A DNA stretch of 64,000 bases, from the NCBI GenBank assembly GCA_902611845.1, contig CACMAX010000003.1, positions 62,001 to 126,000 on the forward strand, in the 5' to 3' direction. Position 1 is the stretch's first letter, and the number at the start of each line of letters is the position of its first letter. The notes under the pieces were generated by a model. It saw nothing but the letters and a program-made list of their open reading frames with translations, did not search any database and was not told the origin of the DNA. The position numbers and the translations under genes are program-made. Shown here one piece after another: positions 1-9,696 of the stretch. The stretch comes from an uncultured Pelagibacteraceae bacterium (GTDB lineage: Bacteria; Pseudomonadota; Alphaproteobacteria; Pelagibacterales; Pelagibacteraceae).

Positions 1-45
1 ATGACAGATAGGTACGCCATACAATTATATAGAGCATCAAAATGA
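1..45 (+). CDS. dgt: dGTP triphosphohydrolase, C-terminal end only (partial)
   Basis: The window opens inside a gene. The first 14 codons read MTDRYAIQLYRASK and then TGA, which resembles the conserved C-terminal tail of alphaproteobacterial dGTPase (typically a GMTDRYA-type sequence near the end). The TGA shares bases with the argS ATG in an ATGA overlap. dgt directly upstream of argS is a common alphaproteobacterial order. Only the tail is visible, so the call rests on this short motif plus context. Confidence 0.6.
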   Translation: MTDRYAIQLYRASK

Positions 46-1772
46 ATATATTTGAGGAATACTTAAATAAAATTTTAGATAAAATTAAATTAGCAAGTGA
101 AGAAAAGCTAATTTTATTACCTGAAAGTTTATCTGGTATAAATGTAGATATACCTCCTAAAAAATTTAAATGCGATCTGTCAACTAATGTTGCAATGGTT
201 TTATCTAAAACAAATAATGAACCACCAATTAAAATCGCTGAAAAATTAAAAGATATTATTTTTAAAGACGATAATAATATTGAGAAGATAGAAATAGCAA
301 AGCCTGGATTTATAAATATTATTTTAAAAAAAGAGTTTTGGACTTCATTTCTTTTAAATATAAATAATCTTAATAATTTTGGCGCAGCACTTAAGGACTC
401 TAAAAAGAAACATTTAATTGAATTCGTGTCTGCAAATCCCACTGGACCATTACACGTCGGTCATTGTAGAGGTGCTATTCTAGGTGATGTTATCTCTAAC
501 TTGTTAAAATTTAACAATCAAGAAGTTGTAAAAGAATATTATGTAAATGATCATGGTAATCAAATTTTACATTTTACTAGATCTGTATATTTGAGAATAA
601 AAGAAAAATTAGATAATCAAACGTTTCCAGTAAATGAGGATGATTTATATCCAGGAGAATACATCAAGGATATAGCCCAACATATTATAGATAATAATAA
701 AGATTTACAATTTGATGATTATGAAAAAATAAAGTTAACACTTACTAAATTAGCAATTACAGAGTCACTTAAACTCATTAAGACTAATTTAAATAATTTG
801 GGAATTATTCATGATAATTTTGCGAGTGAGACTGAAATAGTTGAAAATAAAGAGGTTGATAAGGTTATTGAGAAACTTAAAAAAGATAAATTTGTATATA
901 TAGGAAAAATAAAAGCTCCCGAGGGAGAAGACACAACTAATTGGGTAGAAAGAGATCAATTACTTTTTAGATCAACAGATTTTGGGGATGATAAAGATAG
1001 GGCATTACAAAAATCTGACAACACATGGACTTATTTTGCTGGAGATGTTGCGTATCATAATACAAAACTAAATAGAAAATTTGATAAATTAATAAATATT
1101 TTAGGAGCGGATCATGCGGGTTATATAAAAAGAATTACATCAGTTGTTGAAGCGTTATCTGGAGAAAAAAATAAATTAATTTGTAAAGTAAGCCAACTTG
1201 TTAAGCTAATAAAAGATGGCAAACCTTTTAAAATGTCTAAAAGAAAAGGTGATTACATTACCGTTGAAGATTTAATTTCTGAAGTTGGAAAAGATGCAAC
1301 AAGATTTATTATGCTAAGTAGAAGTAATGATGCTGAATTAGATTTTGATTTTACAAAAGTAAAAGAAAAATCCAAAGACAATCCGCTTTATTATGTTCAA
1401 TATTGTTATGCTAGAATTTCATCGGTTTTTAGAAATATAAATAAAAATATTGATGACAAGATTGATAATGAAAATAATAATATGCGATTTAATAATGAAG
1501 AAATTGAAATTTTTAAAAAAATATCTGAATGGCCTAAATGTGTAGAAATTTCTACTAAAAAACTAGAACCTCATAGGATCCCTGTATATTTATATGAGTT
1601 ATCATCACAGTTTCATTCCTATTGGAATATGGGAAAAGATGATGTTGAAAAAAGATTTATCAATGATGATAAAACAATAAATATAGAAAAACTAATATTT
1701 TTAAAATCTATTGCAAAAACAATTAAAACTGGAATGGATATTATAGGTGTTGATACACCTGAAAAAATGTAA
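42..1772 (+). CDS. argS: arginyl-tRNA synthetase
   Basis: Cytoplasmic class I aminoacyl-tRNA synthetase that charges tRNA-Arg with arginine. At 576 residues it is full length. An N-terminal Arg-tRNA-synthetase additional domain (about 1-115) is followed by the HIGH-type signature PTGPLHVGH (133-141), the Rossmann catalytic core, a KMSK-type loop FKMSKRKGDY near residue 400, and a C-terminal DALR anticodon-binding domain. The ATG overlaps the dgt stop by 3 nt, so the two are probably translationally coupled. The stop shares one base with the next start (TAATG). It is the second gene of the dgt-argS-(anchor protein)-nagZ-scpAB-tat-serS run. Confidence 0.97.
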   Translation: MNIFEEYLNKILDKIKLASEEKLILLPESLSGINVDIPPKKFKCDLSTNVAMVLSKTNNEPPIKIAEKLKDIIFKDDNNIEKIEIAKPGFINIILKKEFWTSFLLNINNLNNFGAALKDSKKKHLIEFVSANPTGPLHVGHCRGAILGDVISNLLKFNNQEVVKEYYVNDHGNQILHFTRSVYLRIKEKLDNQTFPVNEDDLYPGEYIKDIAQHIIDNNKDLQFDDYEKIKLTLTKLAITESLKLIKTNLNNLGIIHDNFASETEIVENKEVDKVIEKLKKDKFVYIGKIKAPEGEDTTNWVERDQLLFRSTDFGDDKDRALQKSDNTWTYFAGDVAYHNTKLNRKFDKLINILGADHAGYIKRITSVVEALSGEKNKLICKVSQLVKLIKDGKPFKMSKRKGDYITVEDLISEVGKDATRFIMLSRSNDAELDFDFTKVKEKSKDNPLYYVQYCYARISSVFRNINKNIDDKIDNENNNMRFNNEEIEIFKKISEWPKCVEISTKKLEPHRIPVYLYELSSQFHSYWNMGKDDVEKRFINDDKTINIEKLIFLKSIAKTIKTGMDIIGVDTPEKM

Positions 1773-2029
1773 TGCTAAAAGAGCTCAAATATCTATTTTA
1801 TTTAATAATTATATTTTTCTTTCTATTCTTTACTCTAAGATATTATTTTTCAGACGATAATTACAAGAAATCATATAGAGCAGTTTCAAGTATTGATGAA
1901 AAAATATCATCTAAAGAAAATAATCTATTTATTCTTAAAAATGACACGGACAACATTATTGAATATGTAGAATACAAAAATAAAAACACAAAAAAATATT
2001 CTTTTTGGGAATTGTTATATAATGATTAA
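1772..2029 (+). CDS. small inner-membrane-anchored protein, possible remnant of the SPOR-domain protein found at this locus
   Basis: 85 residues with one N-terminal hydrophobic helix (about 8-26, rich in Ile/Phe/Leu) and a short hydrophilic, probably periplasmic tail. No known domain is recognisable. In many Alphaproteobacteria a longer anchored protein with a C-terminal SPOR peptidoglycan-binding domain sits between argS and nagZ. Position and topology fit a shortened version that lost SPOR, which is inference. It starts on the last base of argS and overlaps nagZ by 8 nt, so it is very likely translated with them. Confidence 0.7.
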   Translation: MLKELKYLFYLIIIFFFLFFTLRYYFSDDNYKKSYRAVSSIDEKISSKENNLFILKNDTDNIIEYVEYKNKNTKKYSFWELLYND

Positions 2030-2972
2030 AAGAACTAGAGCTTTTATATGTGGCATTAGTGGATATAATTTAAAAAAAAGTGAAGTAAGTTTTTTAAAAA
2101 AATATAAGCCATGGGGAATAATCCTTTTTTCAAGAAATATAAAAACAATCAATCAAGTTCAAAAATTAACTGGTTCGATTAAAAAAATATTTAAAAACTC
2201 TAATTATCCAATTCTAATTGATGAAGAAGGTGGAAGAGTAAGCAGATTAAGAAAATTTATAGATAATTCTATTTTTAGTGCAAAATATTTTGGCGATTTA
2301 TATTCAAAAGATAGAAAAAAATTTGATATTTATTTCAATGTTTATGTAAAGCAAATATCCTATTTATTAAGACTTATTGGTATTAATGTTAATACAGTCC
2401 CCGTATTGGATTTAAGACGAAATAAGTCTCATAAAATTATAGGTGATCGATCCTATTCAAATGATAAAAAAACTCTGTCTAAAATTGGCGATATATCTAT
2501 CGAAAAATTTCACGAAAATAGGGTTGGTACAGTAATTAAACATCTTCCAGGTCATGGTTTAGCCAAAGTTGATAGTCATTATAAATTACCAGTTATAGAC
2601 AAAGATCTAAAGTATCTTAAAAAATATGATTTTTTTCCATTTACCAAAAAAAAATCTGTTTTAGGTATGACCGGTCACTTGTTGTTTAAGAAACTTGATC
2701 CGATAAATAACGTTTCACATTCTAAAAAAATCATAAAAATGATTAGAAGAGAAATATCATTCAAGGGAATATTAATGTCAGATGATATTTCTATGGGTGC
2801 TCTTAAAGGTAATTTAAAAAATAATGTTATTAAATCTTTTCGTGCAGGTTGTAATTTGGTGCTTCATTGCAATGGAAAAATGAGAGAAATGAATGTGGTA
2901 GGTCAAAATTCACCTTATATCGATGATTTTATTGTAAAAAAAACTTCTAAATTAATTCAAATAATAAGTTAA
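2022..2972 (+). CDS. nagZ: beta-N-acetylhexosaminidase (GH3), peptidoglycan recycling
   Basis: Glycoside hydrolase family 3 enzyme, 316 residues, the compact single-domain form typical of cytoplasmic NagZ. It removes N-acetylglucosamine from anhydro-muropeptides during wall recycling. The hallmark KHLPGHG motif (near 172-178), the following DSH element that supplies the catalytic dyad, and a later MSDDISMGAL segment carrying the nucleophile Asp are visible. No signal peptide, so cytoplasmic. It overlaps the preceding small gene by 8 nt and lies 10 nt before scpA. Confidence 0.93.
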   Translation: MIKRTRAFICGISGYNLKKSEVSFLKKYKPWGIILFSRNIKTINQVQKLTGSIKKIFKNSNYPILIDEEGGRVSRLRKFIDNSIFSAKYFGDLYSKDRKKFDIYFNVYVKQISYLLRLIGINVNTVPVLDLRRNKSHKIIGDRSYSNDKKTLSKIGDISIEKFHENRVGTVIKHLPGHGLAKVDSHYKLPVIDKDLKYLKKYDFFPFTKKKSVLGMTGHLLFKKLDPINNVSHSKKIIKMIRREISFKGILMSDDISMGALKGNLKNNVIKSFRAGCNLVLHCNGKMREMNVVGQNSPYIDDFIVKKTSKLIQIIS

Positions 2973-2982
2973 ATTTAAATCC

Positions 2983-3714
2983 ATGAGTGATTCTTTAGAA
3001 TTTAATGTTGATCTTAGTAATTACTCTGGATCATTAGAAATACTTTTAGATTTAGCAAAATCACAAAAAGTTGACTTGGAAAATATATCAATCACCAAAT
3101 TAGCAGATCAATTTCATGATTTTATAACAAAAACTGAAAATTTAAATTTAGAATTAGCCTCAGAATATTTGCTAATGGCTACTTGGTTAACTTATCTTAA
3201 ATCTAAACTACTATTACCAGAAACAGAAGAAGAGGAATTTAAAGCTCTTGAAGTAGCGGAGAAATTAAAGCTTCAACTTAAAAAACTAGAATTAATAAGA
3301 TTATTGTCTTCTCAGATGTTGAGCAGAAAAAGATTAGGCAAAGATATTTTTATGAGAGGTTCAAAAAGTGGAATGAGATCAATTTATAATTCTCAATATT
3401 CATTAACATTGTTTGAATTATTAAAAACGTATTCAAATATCGTAATGACAAAAGATTTTCAGAGAATGAATATTCCGAAACTCCCAGTATTTACTACTGA
3501 AGAAGGTATTAAAGTTATAAAGGAGTTTTACAATAATTTAAATGATTGGAAAAATATGACTGATCTAATACCAAAAAATTTTAGAAATTCTAAAACTTTA
3601 AGTAAGACAGGTAATGCAGGAATTTTTGCTGGATCTTTAGAGCTTGCAAAAGAAGGCAATATATCTATTAAACAAGATAATTTATTTGAGGATATATATA
3701 TTAAAAAAATCTAA
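2983..3714 (+). CDS. scpA: segregation and condensation protein A (kleisin)
   Basis: 243 residues, usual ScpA length. The N-terminus (about 10-80) matches the kleisin SMC-head-binding region, including GSLEILLDLAKSQKVDLENI and a YLLMATWLTYLKSKLLLP helix. A short winged-helix C-terminus follows. ScpA bridges the SMC ATPase heads and ScpB in chromosome condensation. Its stop overlaps the scpB start (TAATG), fitting stoichiometric synthesis. Confidence 0.95.
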   Translation: MSDSLEFNVDLSNYSGSLEILLDLAKSQKVDLENISITKLADQFHDFITKTENLNLELASEYLLMATWLTYLKSKLLLPETEEEEFKALEVAEKLKLQLKKLELIRLLSSQMLSRKRLGKDIFMRGSKSGMRSIYNSQYSLTLFELLKTYSNIVMTKDFQRMNIPKLPVFTTEEGIKVIKEFYNNLNDWKNMTDLIPKNFRNSKTLSKTGNAGIFAGSLELAKEGNISIKQDNLFEDIYIKKI

Positions 3715-4406
3715 TGAATAAATTAAAAAAAAATAATGTTGTATCATTTCCATCTAAATTAAGTGATGTTGATAAAGAAATAGAAGCTATTGTTTTTGCA
3801 GCTGCAGAGCCTTTAAATATTGAAACTATTGAAAATAAAATTTCAAAAAAGACAGATGTTGAAAAATCTTTACTAAAACTTCAGAATTTTTATTCTGATC
3901 GTGGAATAAATTTAGTCTGTATATCCAATAAATGGTCTTTTAGAACTTCACCAAATTTATCCTCATTAATGTCTCAACAAAAAACTGTTGAAAAAAAATT
4001 ATCAAAAGCCGCGATAGAAACACTTGCAATTATTGTTTATCATCAACCAGTAACTAGAGCTGAAATAGAAGAAATTCGTGGAGTTGCGTTTGGAAATAAT
4101 ACAATTGAGATATTGATGGAATTGAACTGGGTTAAACCTCAAGGTCGAAAAGATGCCCCCGGTAAACCTATTCAATATGGAACAACAGATGACTTTTTAA
4201 GTCATTTCAATCTCCAAAAATTGTCAGATCTTCCAACCGTTGATGAATTAGGAACTGCAGGTCTCATTGATACATCTGGTGTAGATGCATCTATATTTGG
4301 AACAGGCAAATTCTATAAAGAAAAACAAGAGGATAAAAAGGAAAATATATACTCTGATATAGATGAGATGCTTAATAGCACTCTTAATAACGATAACGAT
4401 AAATAA
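3714..4406 (+). CDS. scpB: segregation and condensation protein B
   Basis: 230 residues containing two winged-helix domains (about 20-185). Diagnostic elements are EAIVFAAAEPL (24-34), the ALETLAIIVYHQPVTRAEIEEIRGV-type region around 100-125 and a GRKDAPGKPIQYGTT stretch. ScpB partners ScpA/SMC. The final 40 residues are acidic, low-complexity and presumably disordered. It overlaps scpA by one base; 42 nt separate it from tatA. Confidence 0.95.
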   Translation: MNKLKKNNVVSFPSKLSDVDKEIEAIVFAAAEPLNIETIENKISKKTDVEKSLLKLQNFYSDRGINLVCISNKWSFRTSPNLSSLMSQQKTVEKKLSKAAIETLAIIVYHQPVTRAEIEEIRGVAFGNNTIEILMELNWVKPQGRKDAPGKPIQYGTTDDFLSHFNLQKLSDLPTVDELGTAGLIDTSGVDASIFGTGKFYKEKQEDKKENIYSDIDEMLNSTLNNDNDK

Positions 4407-4448
4407 AAAAATAGTTTTAAAACTAAAATTATAAGGTTATAAGTAATT

Positions 4449-4646
4449 ATGAGTATAGGATTTTGGCAAATTGCAATTGTAGTAATTTTAGTAGTATTAC
4501 TTTTTGGTAGAGGTAAAATCTCTAGTCTTATGGGTGATGTTGCTAAAGGAATTAAAAGTTTTAAAAAGGGTATGGCTACAGATGCTACAGAAGATAGCCA
4601 ACCAAAAAATATATCTGAAAATCAAGACTCAGACAAAAAAGAGTAA
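4449..4646 (+). CDS. tatA: twin-arginine translocase subunit TatA
   Basis: 65 residues: one N-terminal transmembrane helix (about 4-20), the [20 protein letters not shown] amphipathic helix with the family Phe-Gly hinge, then a charged tail. TatA oligomerises to form the export passage for folded Tat substrates. Followed 3 nt later by tatB and then tatC, so the whole minimal Tat system is one operon. No strong Shine-Dalgarno sequence is visible; only a weak AAGG upstream. Confidence 0.95.
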   Translation: MSIGFWQIAIVVILVVLLFGRGKISSLMGDVAKGIKSFKKGMATDATEDSQPKNISENQDSDKKE

Positions 4647-4649
4647 TCA

Positions 4650-4886
4650 ATGCCACAGATCGGCTGGTTTGAAATATTAATAATAGTTTCTATTGCAATA
4701 ATAGTTGTAGGACCAAAAGACTTTCCTGTAATGTTAAAAAAAGTTGGATCATGGATAGGTTCTGCTAAGAGATATTTTTCAGATGTTCAAAATCAAGTTA
4801 CAGAAATAACAGATGTTTCAATTAAAGAAGAATTAAAAAAAAACACTGAAATCATGAAAGAGGATAAACCTAAAGATGACAGCTAA
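4650..4886 (+). CDS. tatB: twin-arginine translocase subunit TatB
   Basis: 78 residues, much shorter than the roughly 170-residue E. coli TatB. The N-terminal GWFEILIIVSIAIIVVGPKDFP helix with its Gly-Pro hinge, which separates TatB from TatA, is intact (about 5-26), followed by an amphipathic helix. TatB works with TatC to recognise twin-arginine signals. It overlaps tatC by 11 nt. The short tail looks like genome streamlining rather than truncation. Confidence 0.94.
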   Translation: MPQIGWFEILIIVSIAIIVVGPKDFPVMLKKVGSWIGSAKRYFSDVQNQVTEITDVSIKEELKKNTEIMKEDKPKDDS

Positions 4887-5649
4887 AAAAAAAGAAACAG
4901 GTTTTATAAGTCATCTTACTGAATTAAGACAAAGACTAATACATTCATTTATCTTCTTAGCAGTATTATTTGTAGTTTGTTACTATTTTTCTGAATACAT
5001 ATATGGATTTTTAGTTGAACCTTACGCTAATGCTGTAAAGGATGATAATGTTGATAGAAGATTAATCTTTACCGCTCTTCAAGAAACATTTTTAACATAT
5101 CTTAAAGTTTCTTTTTTTGCTGCTTTCTTTGTGACCAGTCCATATATACTTATTCAAATTTGGAAATTTATTGCACCAGGATTATACACCCATGAAAAGA
5201 AAGCAATTATGCCTTACTTAGTAATTACACCAATACTTTTTTTACTAGGAGGTATGCTTGTTTATTATCTAATTATGCCACTAGCATTTAAATTCTTTTT
5301 ATCATTTGAAAGTGCGGGACTTGGGACTAGCTTACCGATTCAATTAGAAGCTAAAGTTAATGAATACTTATCTCTTGTGATGAAGTTAATTTTTGCATTT
5401 GGATTAAGTTTTCAGCTACCAGTTGTATTAAGTTTGCTTGCAAGAATAGGAGTTGTAAATTCTACTTATTTAAGAGAAAGAAGAAAATATTTTGTTGTAA
5501 TAATATTTGCTGCTGCTGCAATATTAACTCCACCAGATCCAATTACACAAATAGGTTTAGCAATACCTTTGTTAATTTTATATGAATTATCAATTTTTTC
5601 TGTAAATATTATCGAAAAGAAAGCTCAAGAGAGAAATGCACAATATTAA
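4876..5649 (+). CDS. tatC: twin-arginine translocase subunit TatC
   Basis: 257-residue polytopic membrane protein with six predicted helices. Near the N-terminus it carries the conserved FISHLTELRQRLI segment (about 9-21) that contributes to signal-peptide binding, and later IWKFIAPGLYTHEKK with the family Phe/Pro pattern. TatC is the receptor for twin-arginine signals. The ATG lies inside tatB and the 3' end overlaps serS by 14 nt. A possible client in this window is the M48 lipoprotein at 18.6-19.4 kb, whose N-terminus begins with an RRNF motif. Confidence 0.96.
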   Translation: MTAKKKETGFISHLTELRQRLIHSFIFLAVLFVVCYYFSEYIYGFLVEPYANAVKDDNVDRRLIFTALQETFLTYLKVSFFAAFFVTSPYILIQIWKFIAPGLYTHEKKAIMPYLVITPILFLLGGMLVYYLIMPLAFKFFLSFESAGLGTSLPIQLEAKVNEYLSLVMKLIFAFGLSFQLPVVLSLLARIGVVNSTYLRERRKYFVVIIFAAAAILTPPDPITQIGLAIPLLILYELSIFSVNIIEKKAQERNAQY

Positions 5650-6895
5650 GGATATTAGAAAAGATATCGATAATTTTAAAAATACAATTAAAAATCGAAA
5701 CGTTGATGTAGACTTTGACCAAATATTAAATCTTGATGAAGAAAATAGAAAATTAATTCAAGAAAAAGAAAAATTAGAAATGGAAAAAAAATCTATTTCT
5801 AAATCTAAAGATGAAACCCTTTTTGAAAAGTCAAAAGAAATTTCAAATAAAATAGATGATTTAAGTAAAAATCAAAAAAATGTTAAAGACCAACTTGATC
5901 AGATATTAAGTAATATCCCTAATTTACCATTGAATGATGTCCCCGTAGGTAAGGATGAAAATAGCAATAAAGAGGTTGTAAAATCTGGTGAAATTAAAGA
6001 AATGAGTTTTAAACCAAAATCTCATTATGAAATTGGTGAAAAACTGAATATGTTAGATTTTGATTTAGCAACAAAAACAACTGGATCAAGATTTGTTTTT
6101 GTCAAAGACAAATTAGCATCATTAGAAAGAGCAATTTCTAATTTTATGATTGATACACATATCAATAATAATGGCTACACTGAAATCTCTCCACCTTTAA
6201 TGGCAACAGATAATACCATGTTCGGTACTGGCCAATTACCCAAATTTGAAAATGATCAATTCGAAATTAAGTTTGATGATAAAAATGATAGAAAGTTTTT
6301 AATCCCTACTGCTGAAGTGATCTTAACTAATATGGTTAAAAATCAGATATTAAATCTAAAATCTTTGCCAATGAGATTAGTTGCATCAACACCTTGTTTT
6401 AGAAAAGAAGCAGGAAGTTATGGTAAAGATACCAAGGGCATGATTAGACAACATCAATTTTATAAAGTTGAATTAGTCAGTATTGTAGAAAATAATAAAT
6501 GCATTGAAGAACTAGAGAGAATGACTAATTGTGCAACTAAAATTTTAGATGATTTACAATTACCTTACAGAAAAATTATTTTAAGCACTGGTGATATGGG
6601 TTTTAGTGCAGAAAAAACTTATGACATCGAGGTTTGGCTTCCATCTGAAAATAAATATAGAGAAATATCAAGCTGTTCATCATGTGGAACATTTCAGGCT
6701 AAAAGAATGAAAGCTAGATATAAAAATAATAATAACGAAAATGAATTTGTTGGTACTTTAAATGGGAGCGGACTTGCCGTTGGTAGAACTTTAATTGCGA
6801 TATTAGAAAATTATCAAACTGAGGATGGTTCAATAACTATTCCAGAAAAACTAAGACCATATATGAACAATATGGAGAAAATAGGTATCAATTAA
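5636..6895 (+). CDS. serS: seryl-tRNA synthetase
   Basis: Class II aminoacyl-tRNA synthetase, 419 residues. The N-terminal long alpha-helical hairpin arm (about 25-100, heptad-like Lys/Glu-rich) binds the long variable arm of tRNA-Ser. The catalytic domain shows motif 2 (CFRKEAGSYGKDTKGMIRQHQF) and motif 3 (GSGLAVGRTLIAILENYQ). It overlaps tatC by 14 nt. A cognate tRNA-Ser(UGA) is in the same window on the other strand (22502-22591). Confidence 0.97.
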   Translation: MHNIKDIRKDIDNFKNTIKNRNVDVDFDQILNLDEENRKLIQEKEKLEMEKKSISKSKDETLFEKSKEISNKIDDLSKNQKNVKDQLDQILSNIPNLPLNDVPVGKDENSNKEVVKSGEIKEMSFKPKSHYEIGEKLNMLDFDLATKTTGSRFVFVKDKLASLERAISNFMIDTHINNNGYTEISPPLMATDNTMFGTGQLPKFENDQFEIKFDDKNDRKFLIPTAEVILTNMVKNQILNLKSLPMRLVASTPCFRKEAGSYGKDTKGMIRQHQFYKVELVSIVENNKCIEELERMTNCATKILDDLQLPYRKIILSTGDMGFSAEKTYDIEVWLPSENKYREISSCSSCGTFQAKRMKARYKNNNNENEFVGTLNGSGLAVGRTLIAILENYQTEDGSITIPEKLRPYMNNMEKIGIN

Positions 6896-6952
6896 GAGTT
6901 GTCTTCTAAAAGTATATAGTATAAATAATTCTTAACTTTTTAAGGACTTAAC

Positions 6953-7237
6953 ATGGACGCAGGAATTGGACAATTTATACCCCTAATTTTAATATTCGTA
7001 ATATTTTATTTTTTCTTAATTAGACCCCAGCAAAAGAAAGTGAAAGAACATAAGGCTATGGTTGAAGCTTTAAAGCGTGGAGATAAAGTTATTACTTCTG
7101 GTGGTATCGTTGGTACTGTAGAACGAGTTATCGATAATGAAAAAGTAGAAGTTATGATAGCTGATAATGTTAAAGTCGAAATTGTTCGAGCTACAGGAAT
7201 ACAAGGACTAGTTACTAAAGCTGAACCAAAAAAATAA
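6953..7237 (+). CDS. yajC: Sec translocon accessory subunit YajC
   Basis: 94 residues: an N-terminal transmembrane helix (about 7-24), the IRPQQKKVKEHKAMVEALKRGDKV signature, and a small beta domain with SGGIVGTVERV. YajC associates with SecDF-SecYEG in the inner membrane. An AGGA element lies upstream of the ATG, making this one of the few starts here with a recognisable ribosome-binding site. Followed 12 nt later by secD. Confidence 0.95.
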   Translation: MDAGIGQFIPLILIFVIFYFFLIRPQQKKVKEHKAMVEALKRGDKVITSGGIVGTVERVIDNEKVEVMIADNVKVEIVRATGIQGLVTKAEPKK

Positions 7238-7249
7238 TAACTTCTTAAA

Positions 7250-8803
7250 GTGTTATATTTTTCTAAATTAAGAGTTTTTAGTGTTTTAATTTTTACACTT
7301 ATTATTTCATATTTTACTATTTCTAACTTTACAAAAGTTGATGATGAATTTTTCTCAAAAAATATAAAATTAGGATTAGATCTACAAGGTGGTTCTTATT
7401 TATTATTAGAAATTGATAACGAACCAGTCATTACTCAAAGATTGCAAAGTAAAGTCTTAGAGTTTAAAAAATTTTTCAAAGATAAAGATATTAAGGTTAG
7501 AAATTTTGTAATTGAGGATAAGTCAATTATATTTGATGTTGAAAATACTAAAATTGAGGATGTTAAATCTCTGTTAGATGATGATAAAAGTGAGATAAAT
7601 CCATATTTTCAACAATACAAATCTCATCAATTTAACATTGAAAACATGGATACATCATTCAAATTAGAATTTTCTGACTATGGATTGGTATTGTTAAAAA
7701 ATTCATCATTAGATCAAGCAATTGAAATTGTAAGAAGAAGAGTTGATGAAGTAGGAACTAACGAGCCAAATATTTTAAAAAGAGGTAATGATCGAATTCT
7801 TGTTGAGTTACCAGGACTAGATGATCCTGGTAGAATTAAATCTTTATTAGGTAAAACTGCAAACTTAACATTCCAATTTATATCTAGTAGTTCTGAAGAA
7901 TCATTTGGAACAGAAAAACTTTCTTTTGAGGATGGCTCTAGTGAAGCCATTGTTAGTAAACGAATTGTTTTAAGTGGTGATAATCTTATGGATGCCAAGC
8001 CAACTATGAATAATCAAACTAATGAGACAGTTGTTTCATTTAGTTTGGATAGAGTAGGAGCAAGAAAGTTTGGTAAGGCGACTTCAAATGGTGTTGGAAA
8101 AAGGTTGGCAATTGTTTTGGATGGAAAAATTATTAGCGCTCCTGAAGTCAGAGAACCAATTATTGGAGGAAATGGACAGATATCTGGTAATTTCACCTTT
8201 CAATCAGCAACAGATTTAGCTTTACTATTAAGATCAGGTGCTTTGCCGGCTCCACTTAATATTATTGAAGAAAGAACTGTAGGTCCCGACCTTGGAAAAG
8301 ACTCAATTAATGCAGGAATTATGTCATTGATAATTGGATTTATATTAGTCGTTGCCTTTATGTTTTATAAATATAGATTTTTTGGCTTAATTGCTAACTT
8401 AGCCTTAATTTCTAATTTATTTTTATTAGTCGGTATTTTAACATTATTTGAAGCAACTCTTACACTCCCTGGAATTGCAGGTATCATTTTAACAGTAGGT
8501 ATGGCTGTTGATGCAAATGTTTTAATTTTTGAGAGAATTAAAGAAGAATTAAAAAATGAAAATAATTCAATTGTAGCTTTTGATTCTGGTTATACAAAAT
8601 CACGAACAACAATTTTAGATGCCAACATTACAACTTTAATTGCTGCAGTAATCCTTTTTTTCATGGGATCAGGTCCAATAAAAGGATTTTCTATAACGCT
8701 TGGAGTTGGAATACTTACAACACTATTTTCAGTATATTTCATTGCTCGTTTAATTACTGCTTACTATGTCATCAAAAATAAACATAAGGAAAAACTTATA
8801 TAA
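7250..8803 (+). CDS. secD: protein translocase subunit SecD
   Basis: 517-residue RND-type membrane protein that uses the proton gradient to aid late steps of Sec export. One N-terminal helix (about 9-27), the D1 motif LGLDLQGGSYLLLE (41-54), a periplasmic P1 domain, then five C-terminal helices containing the GMAVDANVLIFERIKEEL motif. Translation starts at GTG 12 nt after yajC. The stop overlaps the secF ATG by one base (TAATG). Confidence 0.96.
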   Translation: MLYFSKLRVFSVLIFTLIISYFTISNFTKVDDEFFSKNIKLGLDLQGGSYLLLEIDNEPVITQRLQSKVLEFKKFFKDKDIKVRNFVIEDKSIIFDVENTKIEDVKSLLDDDKSEINPYFQQYKSHQFNIENMDTSFKLEFSDYGLVLLKNSSLDQAIEIVRRRVDEVGTNEPNILKRGNDRILVELPGLDDPGRIKSLLGKTANLTFQFISSSSEESFGTEKLSFEDGSSEAIVSKRIVLSGDNLMDAKPTMNNQTNETVVSFSLDRVGARKFGKATSNGVGKRLAIVLDGKIISAPEVREPIIGGNGQISGNFTFQSATDLALLLRSGALPAPLNIIEERTVGPDLGKDSINAGIMSLIIGFILVVAFMFYKYRFFGLIANLALISNLFLLVGILTLFEATLTLPGIAGIILTVGMAVDANVLIFERIKEELKNENNSIVAFDSGYTKSRTTILDANITTLIAAVILFFMGSGPIKGFSITLGVGILTTLFSVYFIARLITAYYVIKNKHKEKLI

Positions 8804-9696
8804 TGAAAACAATCTATTTTAATAAGTTTTATAAAAGTTTTAATATACTTTCAGGTATATTAATTATTGCTTCCTTAGTTTTCTTAGTTTTTAAAGGATT
8901 GAATTTTGGTGTTGATTTTAAAGGGGGTACTTTAATAGAGCTAAGGACTGACAAATCTTCTGCTAATATCACAAAAATAAGAGATAGTTTTAATCAAATG
9001 AATCTTGGTGATGTTTCAGTGAAAAATTTTGGTAATGAAACAGATTTTGTAGTTAAATTTGAAAAACAAAATTCAAATGACCCACAATTTATAGAAGAGA
9101 TAAAAACTAAGCTATCAAATTCGATAGGTACTGTTGATTTTAGAAGAGTAGAAAATGTTGGGCCAAAAGTTAGTAAAGAACTTTTGAGATCAGGTGTAAT
9201 AGCGATAGCTTTATCTTTGGCAGCTATGCTTTTATATATATGGATCAGATTTGAGTGGCAATTTAGTCTTGGAGCTATTTTAGCTTTATTTCATGACGTT
9301 ATCATTACATTGGGAGTATTTTCTGTATTTTCACTAGAAATCAATCTTTCTATCGTTGCAGCTGTTTTAACAATAGTTGGATATTCAATGAATGATACAG
9401 TTGTAATATTTGATAGAGTTAGAGAAAATTTGCGTAAATATGCAGATGTTAAAATATTTGAACTAACAAATATCTCAATAAATGAAACTTTATCACGAAC
9501 AATAATAACTTCAGTTACTACATTGTTGGCACTTTTATCTATATTTATTTTTGGTGGAGAAATATTAAAAGGATTTTCATTAGCAATGATATTAGGAGTA
9601 ATTTTTGGTACTTACTCATCAATTTATATTGCAAACCCAGTACTAGTCTCTTTAAAAGTTAGCCAAAGAACGATTGTTAAGGAAGAAAAAGAATAA
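8803..9696 (+). CDS. secF: protein translocase subunit SecF
   Basis: 297 residues, six membrane helices. GVDFKGGTLIELR (36-48) and a C-terminal SMNDTVVIFDRVREN motif are the SecF counterparts of the SecD signatures. Forms the SecDF-YajC complex with its neighbours. Its TAA is immediately followed, with no base between, by the reverse-strand stop of the next gene, leaving no room for a separate terminator. Confidence 0.96.
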   Translation: MKTIYFNKFYKSFNILSGILIIASLVFLVFKGLNFGVDFKGGTLIELRTDKSSANITKIRDSFNQMNLGDVSVKNFGNETDFVVKFEKQNSNDPQFIEEIKTKLSNSIGTVDFRRVENVGPKVSKELLRSGVIAIALSLAAMLLYIWIRFEWQFSLGAILALFHDVIITLGVFSVFSLEINLSIVAAVLTIVGYSMNDTVVIFDRVRENLRKYADVKIFELTNISINETLSRTIITSVTTLLALLSIFIFGGEILKGFSLAMILGVIFGTYSSIYIANPVLVSLKVSQRTIVKEEKE

